NCBI GenBank assembly: GCA_910584945.1
Contig: CAJUDY010000004.1
Coordinates: 62,001-126,000 of the forward strand
Length of the DNA: 64,000 nt
From: an uncultured Lachnospiraceae bacterium
GTDB lineage: Bacteria > Bacillota > Clostridia > Lachnospirales > Lachnospiraceae
Direction of reading: 5' to 3'
Part shown: positions 26,314 through 34,251 of the stretch, in pieces
Numbering within the stretch: the stretch's first letter is position 1
Layout of the letters: each line of letters starts with the position of its first letter
The notes under the pieces: model-generated
What the model saw: only the letters and a program-made list of their open reading frames with translations
What the model was told of the DNA's origin: nothing
Databases searched by the model: none
Made by a program: the position numbers and the translations under genes

Positions 26314-26577
26314 ATGGGCGCCTATCGGGAGCAATTATTAAAGGAAAACTATGGAGGAAGAGTCCGGGGATTTACGGCACAGGAAGAGGAGGAGCCTTCC
26401 GGTTCCCTCGCGCTGTTTAAACTGAAATTTACCATCAGTCTGATCTTATTCGCCGGATTTGCCTATCTAAGCATTACCGGAGGCAGCTTTTACAACGTGA
26501 CGGCGGAACAGATTGTACAGGCGGTGACGGAGGAGAACCTTTCCGAGCAGCTTTTGGAACTTGGGTTTTACGAATAA
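26314..26577 (+). CDS. Small single-pass membrane protein
   Basis: An 87-residue protein from ATG 26314 (GAAGGAGC upstream), preferred over an earlier in-frame start with no ribosome site. After a charged N-terminal 40 residues there is one membrane helix (FKLKFTISLILFAGFAYLSI), then a short acidic outside segment (TAEQIVQAVTEENLSEQLL). No known domain. It lies between the his operon and xpt and a dispersed hairpin repeat follows its stop by two nt. Confidence 0.6.
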   Translation: MGAYREQLLKENYGGRVRGFTAQEEEEPSGSLALFKLKFTISLILFAGFAYLSITGGSFYNVTAEQIVQAVTEENLSEQLLELGFYE

Positions 26578-26579
26578 AT

Positions 26580-26606
26580 GTAACTGTTCAGTACCTTCAC
26601 AGTTAC
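26580..26606. repeat. Hairpin repeat GTAACTG...CAGTTAC, copy 1
   Basis: GTAACTG (26580-26586) pairs with CAGTTAC (26600-26606) around a 13-nt loop TTCAGTACCTTCA. A 16-bp part (GTAACTGTTCAGTACC) recurs in inverted orientation at 54097-54112, where the other half of the stem has changed but still pairs. This suggests a small dispersed palindromic repeat. Confidence 0.55.
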
Positions 26607-26639
26607 GAATAAATACACAAAAGAGAGCGGGGACAGCTT

Positions 26640-27218
26640 ATGGAACTTTTAGAAAAGCGGATACAAAGCGACGGGATTGTAAAAAAAGGCAGCGTCCTGA
26701 AAGTGGATAATTTTCTGAACCATCAGATGGATATTGCGCTTTTTAACGAGATGGGAAAGGAATTCAAAAGGCTGTTCAAAGACCGGCCCATCAACAAGAT
26801 TCTGACCATTGAAGCGTCGGGCATCGGCATTGCGTGTGTCGCGGCTCAATATTTTCAGGCGCCGGTGGTATTTGCCAAAAAAGCCCAGAGCATCAACATC
26901 GACGGAGATGTCTACAGCACCCGGATTGAATCCTTTACCCACAAGCGGGTGTATGATGTGATGGTCTCAAAAAAATATCTGAGACCGGAAGACCACATTT
27001 TGATTCTGGATGATTTTCTTGCCAACGGGTGTGCAGTGAACGGACTGATCGAACTGATCGAGAGCGCCGGGGCCACCGTGGAAGGGATCGGAATCGCCAT
27101 CGAAAAAGGCTGGCAGATCGGCGGGAAGACGCTTCGGGAGAAGGGGTATCAGGTGGAATCTCTGGCCATCGTGGAGCGGATGGATGAACAGACGGGAGAG
27201 ATCTTCTTCCGTAACTGA
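26640..27218 (+). CDS. xpt: Xanthine phosphoribosyltransferase
   Basis: A 192-residue purine salvage enzyme converting xanthine and PRPP to XMP. LDDFLANGCAVNGLIELI covers the PRPP-binding loop, and FLNHQMDIALFNEMG near residues 25-40 is typical of Xpt. The 62-nt leader is too short for a purine riboswitch and shows none of its conserved loops, unlike many xpt genes. An AGAGAGCGGGG region precedes ATG 26640. No pbuX transporter follows. Confidence 0.94.
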   Translation: MELLEKRIQSDGIVKKGSVLKVDNFLNHQMDIALFNEMGKEFKRLFKDRPINKILTIEASGIGIACVAAQYFQAPVVFAKKAQSINIDGDVYSTRIESFTHKRVYDVMVSKKYLRPEDHILILDDFLANGCAVNGLIELIESAGATVEGIGIAIEKGWQIGGKTLREKGYQVESLAIVERMDEQTGEIFFRN

Positions 27219-27258
27219 TTTATTTTGTCTGTTTTCCACGAATTCCAAAGATTTTTTC

Positions 27259-27287
27259 TTGAAATATTCATCTAAACATGCTATACT
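27259..27287 (+). promoter_or_regulatory. Sigma A promoter for the liv operon
   Basis: TTGAAA (27259-27264), a 17-nt spacer, and TATACT (27282-27287). It lies about 65 nt before ATG 27353, which has a strong AGGAGG site. Confidence 0.75.
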
Positions 27288-27352
27288 AATGCCCGTATTA
27301 AAAAAGCGTACAAATGTCTTCGACAGGCGTACATACAGGAGGAAAGACAGAA

Positions 27353-28603
27353 ATGAAAAAACGTGTATTAGCAATGGCTCTTGTTGCGGCAATGGCTGGA
27401 ACCATGCTGACCGGCTGCGGCGGCGGAAGCGGCAGTGACAGCAACGCGGACAGCAGCAGCGCAGGCAGCGAGAGCACAGGCGCCGAGGCGGAAGCTCCGG
27501 CGGCAGACGGCGCAAAAGTAGTGAAGATCGGTGTCTATGAGCCGGCATCCGGTGACAACGGCGCAGGCGGCAAGCAGGAAGTGCTCGGTATGCAGTATGC
27601 AAACCAGACCACTCCCACGGTGGAGATCGGCGGCGAAGAGTACAGCGTACAGCTGGAGATCGTGGACAACGAGTCCTCCAACGATAAGGGACCGTCCGCA
27701 GCGTCTTCTCTGGTAGGTGCAAACGTATCCGTGGTACTTGGCTCTTATGGTTCCGGCGTATCCATCGCAGGTTCTGACGTATTCAAGGAGGCAGGGATTC
27801 CGGCCATCGGCGTTACCTGTACCAATCCTCAGGTGACGGAAGGCAATACCCATTACTTCCGTATCTGTTTCCTGGACCCGTTCCAGGGCACCGTACTGGC
27901 AAACTTCGCAAATGAGAACTTCTCCGCGAAGAAAGCATATATTCTGACCAAGCAGGGCGACGATTACTCCACCGGTCTTGGCCATTACTTCAAGGAAGCC
28001 TTCACCGGTCTCGGCGGAGAGGTCAAAGAGGATGTGTTCCAGGAAGGCAACAGCGACTTTACTTCTTACATCACCTCCGCAAAGAATGAAGGCGCGGAAG
28101 TGTTCTTCGCTCCGGTATCCACCGAGGCGGCGGCGCTGATCATCGAGCAGGCGGCGGCTCAGGGCATGACTATCCCCATGATGGCGGGCGATACCTGGGA
28201 TTCCAACGTTATCCTGAATGCGGCAAAGGGCAAAGACGTACAGATCTATGTCACCACCTTCTATCAGGAAGGCGGCAACGCAGACTTTGATAACGGCTTC
28301 AAAGAGTACATCAATGGCGATTCCACTGCAAAGGCAAATAACGGCGGAGACGATACCATCTCTGCAGTATCTGCCATGGGATATGACGCGTACTATGTCG
28401 CGCTGGAAGCTCTGAAAGCAGCCGGCAGCACGGATCCGGCGGCAGTCAATGAAGCGCTCTGGAAGGTCACCTACACAGGTGTATCCGGAAATATCGCGTT
28501 TGATGAGGTGAACGGAGACGCGCTCCGTGACACTGCTTATGTAAAATGTGCTAACACCGAGAGCGGTGCATGGGATTTCGTTGCAGAGCAGGGAGTAAAC
28601 TAA
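27353..28603 (+). CDS. livJ: Branched-chain amino-acid ABC transporter, substrate-binding lipoprotein
   Basis: A 416-residue type I periplasmic-binding-fold lipoprotein. The signal peptide ends in MLTGC, with the lipidated Cys22, followed by a Gly/Ser/Asp linker. The mature domain starts VVKIGVYEPASGDNGAGGKQ and contains the Leu/Ile/Val-binding features VVLGSYGSGVSIAGSDVF and AAQGMTIPMMAGDTWDS. It precedes both permeases and both ATPases, so the transporter is complete. A perfect 10-bp hairpin after the gene probably lowers expression of the downstream membrane parts relative to this abundant binding protein. Confidence 0.93.
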   Translation: MKKRVLAMALVAAMAGTMLTGCGGGSGSDSNADSSSAGSESTGAEAEAPAADGAKVVKIGVYEPASGDNGAGGKQEVLGMQYANQTTPTVEIGGEEYSVQLEIVDNESSNDKGPSAASSLVGANVSVVLGSYGSGVSIAGSDVFKEAGIPAIGVTCTNPQVTEGNTHYFRICFLDPFQGTVLANFANENFSAKKAYILTKQGDDYSTGLGHYFKEAFTGLGGEVKEDVFQEGNSDFTSYITSAKNEGAEVFFAPVSTEAAALIIEQAAAQGMTIPMMAGDTWDSNVILNAAKGKDVQIYVTTFYQEGGNADFDNGFKEYINGDSTAKANNGGDDTISAVSAMGYDAYYVALEALKAAGSTDPAAVNEALWKVTYTGVSGNIAFDEVNGDALRDTAYVKCANTESGAWDFVAEQGVN

Positions 28604-28627
28604 GAGCAGTTTAGGAATGATATTTTG

Positions 28628-28667
28628 ATGGCGGGAGCTCTTATGACTCCCGCCATATACGTTTTTT
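28628..28667 (+). terminator. Intra-operon terminator between livJ and livH
   Basis: ATGGCGGGAG (28628-28637) pairs perfectly with CTCCCGCCAT (28647-28656); a TTTTTT run follows at 28662-28667 after five bases. It is probably a partial terminator or RNA stabiliser for livJ. Confidence 0.8.
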
Positions 28668-28688
28668 CATGACTATCGGAGGTTTTTT

Positions 28689-29573
28689 ATGGAATGGATT
28701 ACGAGAAATCTTCCCTACTTGATGGCAGGGGTTTCCGTGGGAGGGCAGTATGCGCTGATTGCCATCGGATATACCATGGTGTATGGAATCTTAAGGCTGA
28801 TCAACTTTGCCCACGGTGATATATTTATGGTAGCCGGACTGGTGATGGTCTACGCGGTCACGGCTATGCCGATTTACATAGCAATTCCTTTAATGATTGT
28901 GGTGACGGTCCTTTTAGGCTTTCTGGTGGAGCGTGTGGCATATAAGCCTCTTCGCAGCGCGCCCCGTATGTCGATTATGATCTCCGCCATCGGCGTCTCT
29001 TATCTGCTGCAGAATATGGCCCTGTATGTCACCGGAGGCCTCTCTCAGCAGTATCCGACGGTCCCCTGGATCAGCGACACGGTGACGGTGCTCGGCGCGA
29101 CGACTAAGCGAGTGACTCTGATCACCCCGGTTCTGACCATCATTCTGGTGGTGGCGCTGGTGCTTCTGATCAAGAAGACGAAGATCGGTATGGCCATGCG
29201 CGCGGCGTCCAGAGATTTTGAGACGTCTCAGCTCATGGGAATCAAGATTAATTCCGTCATCAGCATGACATTTATTATCGGTACGTTTCTGGCGGCAGTG
29301 GGAAGTCTTCTGTTCTTCACCAACTACACCGGAGTGACTCCGACGGCGGGCGCCATGCCGGGACTCAAAGCTTTTGTCGCCGCTGTATTCGGAGGGATCG
29401 GCTCGATCCCCGGCGCGGTGATCGGCGCATTCATCATCGGTATCTGTGAAAATATTATCAAAGGACTGGGCTGGACAACTTTCTCAGACGCGTTCACCTT
29501 CGCCCTTCTGATTGTCATACTGATCGCCAAGCCTACGGGACTCTTCGGCGAAAAAGCGACGGATAAAGTGTAA
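28689..29573 (+). CDS. livH: Branched-chain amino-acid ABC transporter permease LivH
   Basis: A 294-residue membrane protein with about eight hydrophobic segments. GGQYALIAIGYTMVYGILRL and INFAHGDIFMVAG at the start, and GLKAFVAAVFGGIGSIPGAV near the end, are hallmarks of LivH permeases. It starts at ATG 28689 behind a CGGAGG site. It forms a heterodimer with LivM encoded 16 nt downstream. Confidence 0.94.
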   Translation: MEWITRNLPYLMAGVSVGGQYALIAIGYTMVYGILRLINFAHGDIFMVAGLVMVYAVTAMPIYIAIPLMIVVTVLLGFLVERVAYKPLRSAPRMSIMISAIGVSYLLQNMALYVTGGLSQQYPTVPWISDTVTVLGATTKRVTLITPVLTIILVVALVLLIKKTKIGMAMRAASRDFETSQLMGIKINSVISMTFIIGTFLAAVGSLLFFTNYTGVTPTAGAMPGLKAFVAAVFGGIGSIPGAVIGAFIIGICENIIKGLGWTTFSDAFTFALLIVILIAKPTGLFGEKATDKV

Positions 29574-29588
29574 AGGAGGCGTTGTTTC

Positions 29589-30677
29589 ATGAGTAAAAAA
29601 GCAAAGATGACATGGAACGTCGGCCTGATCGCGGCGCTTCTGGCGACGCTCTTTGTCCTGGAGCAGATTCTGCCCTCCGGTTCCATGTTCTTTACCGTAT
29701 TGAAAAAGGGCGCAATCTATGCGCTGGTGGCTGTGTCCATGAATCTTCTGAATGGCTTTACCGGTCTGTTCTCCTTAGGCCAGGCGGGATTCATGCTGCT
29801 TGGCGCCTATGCTTACGCGATTCTGACCATTCCGGTGGAATCGAGAGGAAGCGTCTATCAGTATTTTGACGGCGGCATCATCCAGTTCACGGTACCGGTT
29901 CCGGTAGCACTGATCGCCGGCGGTCTTCTGGCGGCGGCCTTCGCTTTCCTGATCGGCCTTCCGGTGCTTCGTCTGAAAAGCGATTATCTGGCCATTGCCA
30001 CCCTTGGCTTCGCGGAGATCATCCGTGCGGTCTTCCAGTGGGATAAGCTTGGTCCGATCACCAATGGCTCCAATCTTTTAAGAAGTTTTCCTTCTTTCAA
30101 ATCGGTGCTCTATCCCTTCGTGGTATCCGGCATCTGCATCGCGCTGATCGTGATGCTGATCAATTCTACCTATGGGAGAGCGTTCAAGGCCATCCGGGAT
30201 GACGAGATCGCGGCGGAGGCCATGGGCATCAATCTGGCCCATCACAAACGTCTGGCTTTTGTCATCAGTTCCTTCTTTGCGGGAGTATCCGGAGGACTGC
30301 TTGCCATGTATCAGACGACGATTCAGGCGTCTATGTTCAAGTCGGCCATGACATATGAGATTCTTCTGATCGTGGTCATCGGCGGGATCGGTTCCGTCAC
30401 GGGAAGCTGCATCAGCTCCTTCCTGTTCATCGCCTGTTCCGAGTGGTGGCTCCGTTTTCTGGATAATGAGAACCTGTACATCGGCGGTTTCCATGTGCCG
30501 CTTCTGCGTCCTGGTTTCCGTAAAGTGGTATTTGCCATCGTGATCATGGTGATGGTGCTGTTCTACCGGCAGGGAATTATGGGGACCAGAGAGTTCTCTG
30601 TAGAGGGCATCGCCAATTTTTTCAAAAACAAATTCGGCAGAAAAAAAGCGGCAGAGGGAGGTGGCTCCCGTGAGTAA
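29589..30677 (+). CDS. livM: Branched-chain amino-acid ABC transporter permease LivM
   Basis: A 362-residue membrane protein, the LivH partner. LLNGFTGLFSLGQAGFMLLG and DYLAIATLGFAEIIRAVF are typical LivM signatures, and TYEILLIVVIGGIGSVTGSC lies in the C-terminal half. AAAGGAGG precedes ATG 29589. Its final codons overlap the GTG start of livG by eight nt. Confidence 0.94.
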   Translation: MSKKAKMTWNVGLIAALLATLFVLEQILPSGSMFFTVLKKGAIYALVAVSMNLLNGFTGLFSLGQAGFMLLGAYAYAILTIPVESRGSVYQYFDGGIIQFTVPVPVALIAGGLLAAAFAFLIGLPVLRLKSDYLAIATLGFAEIIRAVFQWDKLGPITNGSNLLRSFPSFKSVLYPFVVSGICIALIVMLINSTYGRAFKAIRDDEIAAEAMGINLAHHKRLAFVISSFFAGVSGGLLAMYQTTIQASMFKSAMTYEILLIVVIGGIGSVTGSCISSFLFIACSEWWLRFLDNENLYIGGFHVPLLRPGFRKVVFAIVIMVMVLFYRQGIMGTREFSVEGIANFFKNKFGRKKAAEGGGSRE

Positions 30678-31521
30678 AGAACATGTACTACGAGTGGAGA
30701 ATGTGACCATGCAGTTCGGCGGCGTCATCGCCGTGGACAATATGAATCTGGAAGTCAACAAAGGGGAGATCGTCTCCCTGATCGGTCCCAACGGCGCCGG
30801 CAAGACCACGGCCTTCAATGTGATTACCGGCGTGTACGCGCCCACCAACGGCGCGATCTATTATAAAGATAAGATGATCATCCAGAACTTCCCTCAGGGC
30901 AAGATGAAGAAGCTTTATCGGGGAGAAAACGCGGATCAATATACGGGGCAGCATGTGCTCTCCCCTACGCCGGACCGGATCACCCGCCTGGGCATTGCCA
31001 GAACTTTTCAAAATATCCGCCTGTTCAAGAGCCAGACGGTATTCGAGAATATTCTGATTGCCAAGCATATGCTTCGCACCAGCAATATTTTTACGGCAAC
31101 TTTCCGCCTGAACGCAAAGGAAGAACAGCAGATGCGGGAAGAGTCGGAGAAGCTTTTGAAGATTATGGATCTGGAGGACGTGCGGAACGAGTTGGCTACC
31201 TCCCTTCCTTATGGAAAGCAGCGGCATCTGGAGATTGCCCGGGCACTGGCCACCAAGCCGGAACTTCTGCTTCTGGATGAGCCGGCGGCAGGTATGAATC
31301 CTCAGGAAACGTTGGAGCTTACGCAGTTCATTGGAAGAATCCGGGATGAGTTCGGACTGACGATTTTCATGATCGAACATCATATGGATCTGGTGATGGA
31401 GATTTCCGACCGGATCTATGTGCTGGACTTCGGAAAACCCATCGCGGAAGGGGTACCGGAGGAGATCCGCAGCAATCCGCGGGTCATCGAAGCTTATCTG
31501 GGAGGTGCGCAGGATGAATAA
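30670..31521 (+). CDS. livG: Branched-chain amino-acid ABC transporter ATP-binding protein LivG
   Basis: A 283-residue ABC ATPase. Walker A is GPNGAGKTT; the signature region is variant (LPYGKQRHLEIARAL) as usual for LivG; Walker B is LLLLDEPAAGMN; the switch histidine lies in FMIEHHMD. The start is GTG 30670 with GGGAGG eight nt upstream. It overlaps livM and livF, so the operon is translationally coupled. An insert with the PTPDRITRLGIARTFQNIRLF segment is characteristic of the family. Confidence 0.94.
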   Translation: MSKEHVLRVENVTMQFGGVIAVDNMNLEVNKGEIVSLIGPNGAGKTTAFNVITGVYAPTNGAIYYKDKMIIQNFPQGKMKKLYRGENADQYTGQHVLSPTPDRITRLGIARTFQNIRLFKSQTVFENILIAKHMLRTSNIFTATFRLNAKEEQQMREESEKLLKIMDLEDVRNELATSLPYGKQRHLEIARALATKPELLLLDEPAAGMNPQETLELTQFIGRIRDEFGLTIFMIEHHMDLVMEISDRIYVLDFGKPIAEGVPEEIRSNPRVIEAYLGGAQDE

Positions 31522-32230
31522 TATTCTGGAAGTTAAGGATCTGAATGTATCCTATGGAGGAATCAAAGCCGTCAAAGAGATCAGTTTCCATGTGCCGAAA
31601 GGGGAAGTGGTGACTTTGATCGGCGCCAACGGCGCAGGAAAAAGCTCTACCTTACGTTCCATCGTCGGACTGGTGCGTCCGGAAGGCGGAAGCATTCAGT
31701 TCGAAGGAACGGAACTTGCAGGACTGCCCACGGACCAGATTGTCTCCAAGGGGATCACTCTGGTGCCGGAGGGCCGGAGAGTTTTCTCTGATCTGACGGT
31801 GCTGGAGAACCTGAAAATCGGCGCCTATATGCGCAAGGATTCGCTGGATGAGGATTTGAACTGGGTGCATGATCTGTTCCCCCGTCTGAAGGAGCGCTCC
31901 TGGCAGCTGGCCGGAACCCTGTCCGGAGGAGAACAGCAGATGCTGGCCATCGGACGGGCGCTGATGTCCAAGCCGGAGCTGATCATGATGGATGAACCGT
32001 CTCTTGGACTGGCGCCCATTATCGTCCAGGGCGTCTTCGATATCATTAAGGAGATCAACAAGCAGGGCGTGACGATTCTTCTGGTAGAGCAAAACGCGAA
32101 CATGGCCTTAAAGGCAGCGGATCTGGGCTACGTCATGGAGACCGGACAGATCACTTTAAGTGGAACCGGAAAAGAGCTGGCGGAGAACGAAGAAGTCAAA
32201 GCCGCTTATCTTGGCAAGGCAAAAAGCTGA
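31514..32230 (+). CDS. livF: Branched-chain amino-acid ABC transporter ATP-binding protein LivF
   Basis: A 238-residue ABC ATPase, partner of LivG. Walker A is GANGAGKSS, the signature LSGGEQQMLAIGRALM, Walker B LIMMDEPSLGLAP, and the switch region LLVEQNANMAL. It starts at ATG 31514 inside the end of livG with a GGGAGG site. It closes the operon. The next transcription unit has its own promoter 28 nt downstream. Confidence 0.95.
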   Translation: MNNILEVKDLNVSYGGIKAVKEISFHVPKGEVVTLIGANGAGKSSTLRSIVGLVRPEGGSIQFEGTELAGLPTDQIVSKGITLVPEGRRVFSDLTVLENLKIGAYMRKDSLDEDLNWVHDLFPRLKERSWQLAGTLSGGEQQMLAIGRALMSKPELIMMDEPSLGLAPIIVQGVFDIIKEINKQGVTILLVEQNANMALKAADLGYVMETGQITLSGTGKELAENEEVKAAYLGKAKS

Positions 32231-32258
32231 TCAGCTCGGCTGCAATCCGATGACATGT

Positions 32259-32287
32259 TTGACAGACCAAAGTGATTGTGCTACACT
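32259..32287 (+). promoter_or_regulatory. Strong sigma A promoter for the MATE gene leader
   Basis: Perfect TTGACA (32259-32264), a 17-nt spacer, and TACACT (32282-32287). The predicted start is near 32294, giving a leader of about 110 nt before ATG 32404. Confidence 0.8.
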
Positions 32288-32293
32288 TACATT

Positions 32294-32382
32294 ATAAAAC
32301 CCCTTCAGGGGCGTGGATTTTTCTGGACGTTGTCCACTTTTCGCCACATAGTTACGATTCCGGTAACTGTGTGGTTTTTTTG
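32294..32382 (+). promoter_or_regulatory. Leader with terminator before MATE gene; candidate guanidine-IV (mepA-type) riboswitch
   Basis: The leader contains a tiny hairpin CCCCTTCAGGGG near 32301-32312, a stem GTGGA/TCCAC, then a strong terminator. In the terminator, CCACATAGTTAC pairs with GTAACTGTGTGG and is followed by seven T (about 32345-32381), just before the AGGAGG site at 32391. A terminator placed between promoter and start codon implies conditional readthrough. Guanidine-IV riboswitches occur before mepA-type MATE genes in clostridia, and this layout fits. I cannot confirm the conserved bases from memory, so the class is tentative. Confidence 0.5.
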
Positions 32383-32403
32383 TGCAGAAAAGGAGGAATG
32401 GTA

Positions 32404-33735
32404 ATGGAACAGACATTTATGAAAGAAAAAGGAATTCTCCATCTGGTGCTCGCTATGTCGCTGCCCATGGTACTGTCCATGATGGTCAACGCGCTGTATA
32501 ATATCATCGACAGTTATTTTGTGGCCAAGATCAGCGAGGACGCTATGACCGCTCTTTCCCTGGTATTTCCGCTGCAGAATCTGATCAACGCGGCGACTAT
32601 CGGTTTTGGCATCGGTATCAATGCGGCAATCGCCTATTTTCTCGGCGCCGGCGAAGAAGAGAAGGCGCATCGGGCGGCGACCCAGGGGACGTTTTTCAAT
32701 GCGCTTCATGGACTGATTCTGATGATCCTCTGCATTCTTCTGATTCCGTTGTTTCTTGGACTGTTTACCGAAAATTCTGCTATCGTCGACCTGGGGGTAC
32801 GATATTCCAGAATTGTGTTTGCTTTTGCCATGATCATCTCCCTGGATCTTTCTCTGGAAAAAGTATTTCAGGCGGTGGGAAAGATGACCGTCTCCATGGT
32901 CAGTATGCTGTGCGGCTGTATTGCCAATATTATCCTGGACCCGATTCTGATCTTTGGGTGGGGACCTTTTCCGGCACTGGGGATTGAGGGCGCAGCCATC
33001 GCTACCGGGCTTGGACAGGTGCTGACGCTGGTGATTTATCTGTGTTATTATTTCTTCCGGCCTATACCGGTGAAGATTCGTCTGCAGTATTTGAAGCCGG
33101 ACCCGGAGACCTTAAGACGCCTGTACTCGGTCGGGGTTTCCGCCTCAATGACCCTGTCCCTGCCGTCCCTGATGATTTCCTGTCTGAACGTCATTCTGTC
33201 CGGATTTTCTCAGGCGTATGTGCTGGTGCTGGGCGTCTATTATAAGCTGCAGACCTTTCTGTATCTGACGGCTAACGGGATTGTTCAGGGAATCCGGCCT
33301 CTGATCGGGTACAATTATGGGGCGAAGCTGTACGACCGGGTGAAGAGCATCTACCGGACTTCCCTGTATCTGATTATCGGGATTATGGCGCTGGGAACGG
33401 TATTGTGTCTTCTGATGCCGGAACCGTTGATGGGGCTTTTTACCAACCACCCGGATACGGTATCCGCCGGGGCGGCCGCCCTTCGGATCATCAGTCTCGG
33501 CTTTATAGTGTCCTCCGTGTCGGTAACCACCAGCGGAGCGCTGGAAGGGCTGGGTATGGGGACGCCGTCCCTTCTGATTTCTATGTGCCGGTATCTTCTG
33601 GTGATGCTTCCGGCAGCGTTTCTTCTGAGTAGAGTATTGGGAGCAAGAGGGGTATGGTATGGATTCCCCGCAGCGGAAGCGGTGACCGCATTGATCTCCG
33701 GCGTCTTGTTCTGGCGGGCAACCCGCTTTTCATAA
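32404..33735 (+). CDS. MATE family multidrug exporter, MepA-like
   Basis: A 443-residue protein with about twelve membrane segments. MSLPMVLSMMVNALYNIIDS and the repeat-two opening SASMTLSLPSLMISCLNVIL mark the two six-helix halves. NALYNIIDSYFVAKI and GYNYGAK are typical of MepA-type cation-coupled multidrug or guanidinium exporters. ATG 32404 is chosen over ATG 32398 because AGGAGG at 32391-32396 leaves a proper seven-base spacer. A perfect terminator follows. The leader structure suggests induction by a small ligand. Confidence 0.9.
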   Translation: MEQTFMKEKGILHLVLAMSLPMVLSMMVNALYNIIDSYFVAKISEDAMTALSLVFPLQNLINAATIGFGIGINAAIAYFLGAGEEEKAHRAATQGTFFNALHGLILMILCILLIPLFLGLFTENSAIVDLGVRYSRIVFAFAMIISLDLSLEKVFQAVGKMTVSMVSMLCGCIANIILDPILIFGWGPFPALGIEGAAIATGLGQVLTLVIYLCYYFFRPIPVKIRLQYLKPDPETLRRLYSVGVSASMTLSLPSLMISCLNVILSGFSQAYVLVLGVYYKLQTFLYLTANGIVQGIRPLIGYNYGAKLYDRVKSIYRTSLYLIIGIMALGTVLCLLMPEPLMGLFTNHPDTVSAGAAALRIISLGFIVSSVSVTTSGALEGLGMGTPSLLISMCRYLLVMLPAAFLLSRVLGARGVWYGFPAAEAVTALISGVLFWRATRFS

Positions 33736-33738
33736 AAA

Positions 33739-33789
33739 GAAAAGGTGCGAAACTTTCTGGTAAAAACCGGAAGTTCGCACCTTTTTTTA
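33739..33789 (+). terminator. Rho-independent terminator after the MATE gene
   Basis: AAAGGTGCGAA (from 33741) pairs with TTCGCACCTTT and a TTTTTTT run ends it; inner bases CTTTC/GGAAG extend the stem around a TAAAAA loop. It isolates the MATE gene from the structured RNA region that follows. Confidence 0.9.
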
Positions 33790-33903
33790 AATGATTCTTT
33801 TCCTAAAAGGGATTAAGATAAGACCATGTCAGGTTCCAACAACCGCAGATTACCGGGAAACCGGGTCTGGGCGGTGCCGCCGCCTCTGGCCGGAAGGTAT
33901 ACC

Positions 33904-34010
33904 GGACTGACAGAGAGGTTTTTCATGATGATTCGGAGGTTCGAATCCTCCACTGTTTTTAGGGAACAGTTTGCTAAGTGGTAAAGCGATCATAACCTTG
34001 CTGCAGGTCC
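33904..34010 (+). ncRNA. Circularly permuted tRNA-like RNA (YrlA/Y RNA-like)
   Basis: The elements lie in permuted order. Variable-loop GATTC (33930-33934) is followed by T-stem GGAGG/CCTCC around TTCGAAT (33935-33951). Acceptor ACTGTTT (33952-33958), linker TTAGG and acceptor GAACAGT (33964-33970) come next, then U8-U9 and D-arm GCT-AAGTGGTAA-AGC (33973-33987). ATCAT (33989-33993) pairs with ATGAT (33925-33929) as the anticodon stem, which opens into AGGTT/AACCT with a TTTC bulge, CAG/CTG and GGAC/GTCC. Bases U8, A14, G15, G18, G19, C48, T54, T55, C56 and A58 are all tRNA-like. There is no anticodon loop or CCA. YrlA-type Y RNAs are the nearest known fold. Confidence 0.75.
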
Positions 34011-34033
34011 ATGCAGCTCCAAAACCCAAAAGA

Positions 34034-34144
34034 AGCACGTTTCCTGCTTTTCCGAAAGCGTTTGCTTTGACCGGAAAAAGGCAGCGGATCTTCGGATACC
34101 GGAGACGGCGTCCTTCGGACAGCCTTTTGCCCGCGGGCAAAAGG
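34034..34144 (+). other. Run of strong hairpins between the tRNA-like RNA and the slipin gene
   Basis: The hairpins run in order. First is a long stem in which CTGC-TTTTCCG-AAAGC pairs with GCTTT-CGGAAAA-GGCAG (about 34052-34084). Next come GGATC-TTCG-GATACC with a UUCG tetraloop (34086-34100) and GTCC-TTC-GGAC (34110-34120). Last is a perfect 22-bp palindrome (34123-34144) made of CCTTTTGCCCG and its complement. Upstream, 33853-33865 holds CCGG-GAAA-CCGG with a GNRA loop. The 515-nt gap 33736-34251 is therefore mostly structured RNA rather than spacer. No clear promoter was found in it. Confidence 0.55.
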
Positions 34145-34251
34145 TCCTCCGCCGCGACGCACCTCCTCAAGAGAATCTCCCCGTTTTTTCGGTGGAAGAG
34201 CAGGTACACTTCTTTACACAAACGAGTATCTTTTTAGAAAGGGGAGTAACT

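Noticed and set aside
26578..26639. Purine riboswitch before xpt
   Set aside because: The leader is only 62 nt and holds a dispersed hairpin repeat. None of the conserved purine aptamer loops is present.
33904..34010. Permuted (two-piece) tmRNA
   Set aside because: The permuted order fits, but the acceptor stem lacks the G-U pair for alanine charging, there is no CCA, a full D-arm with GG is present (tmRNA lacks one), and no tag reading frame is visible nearby. Clostridia normally carry one-piece tmRNA.
33904..34010. Functional permuted tRNA gene that is spliced or circularised
   Set aside because: There is no anticodon loop: the anticodon stem opens into a long helix with both strands leading out. 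No CCA or intron-like bulge-helix-bulge motif is seen.
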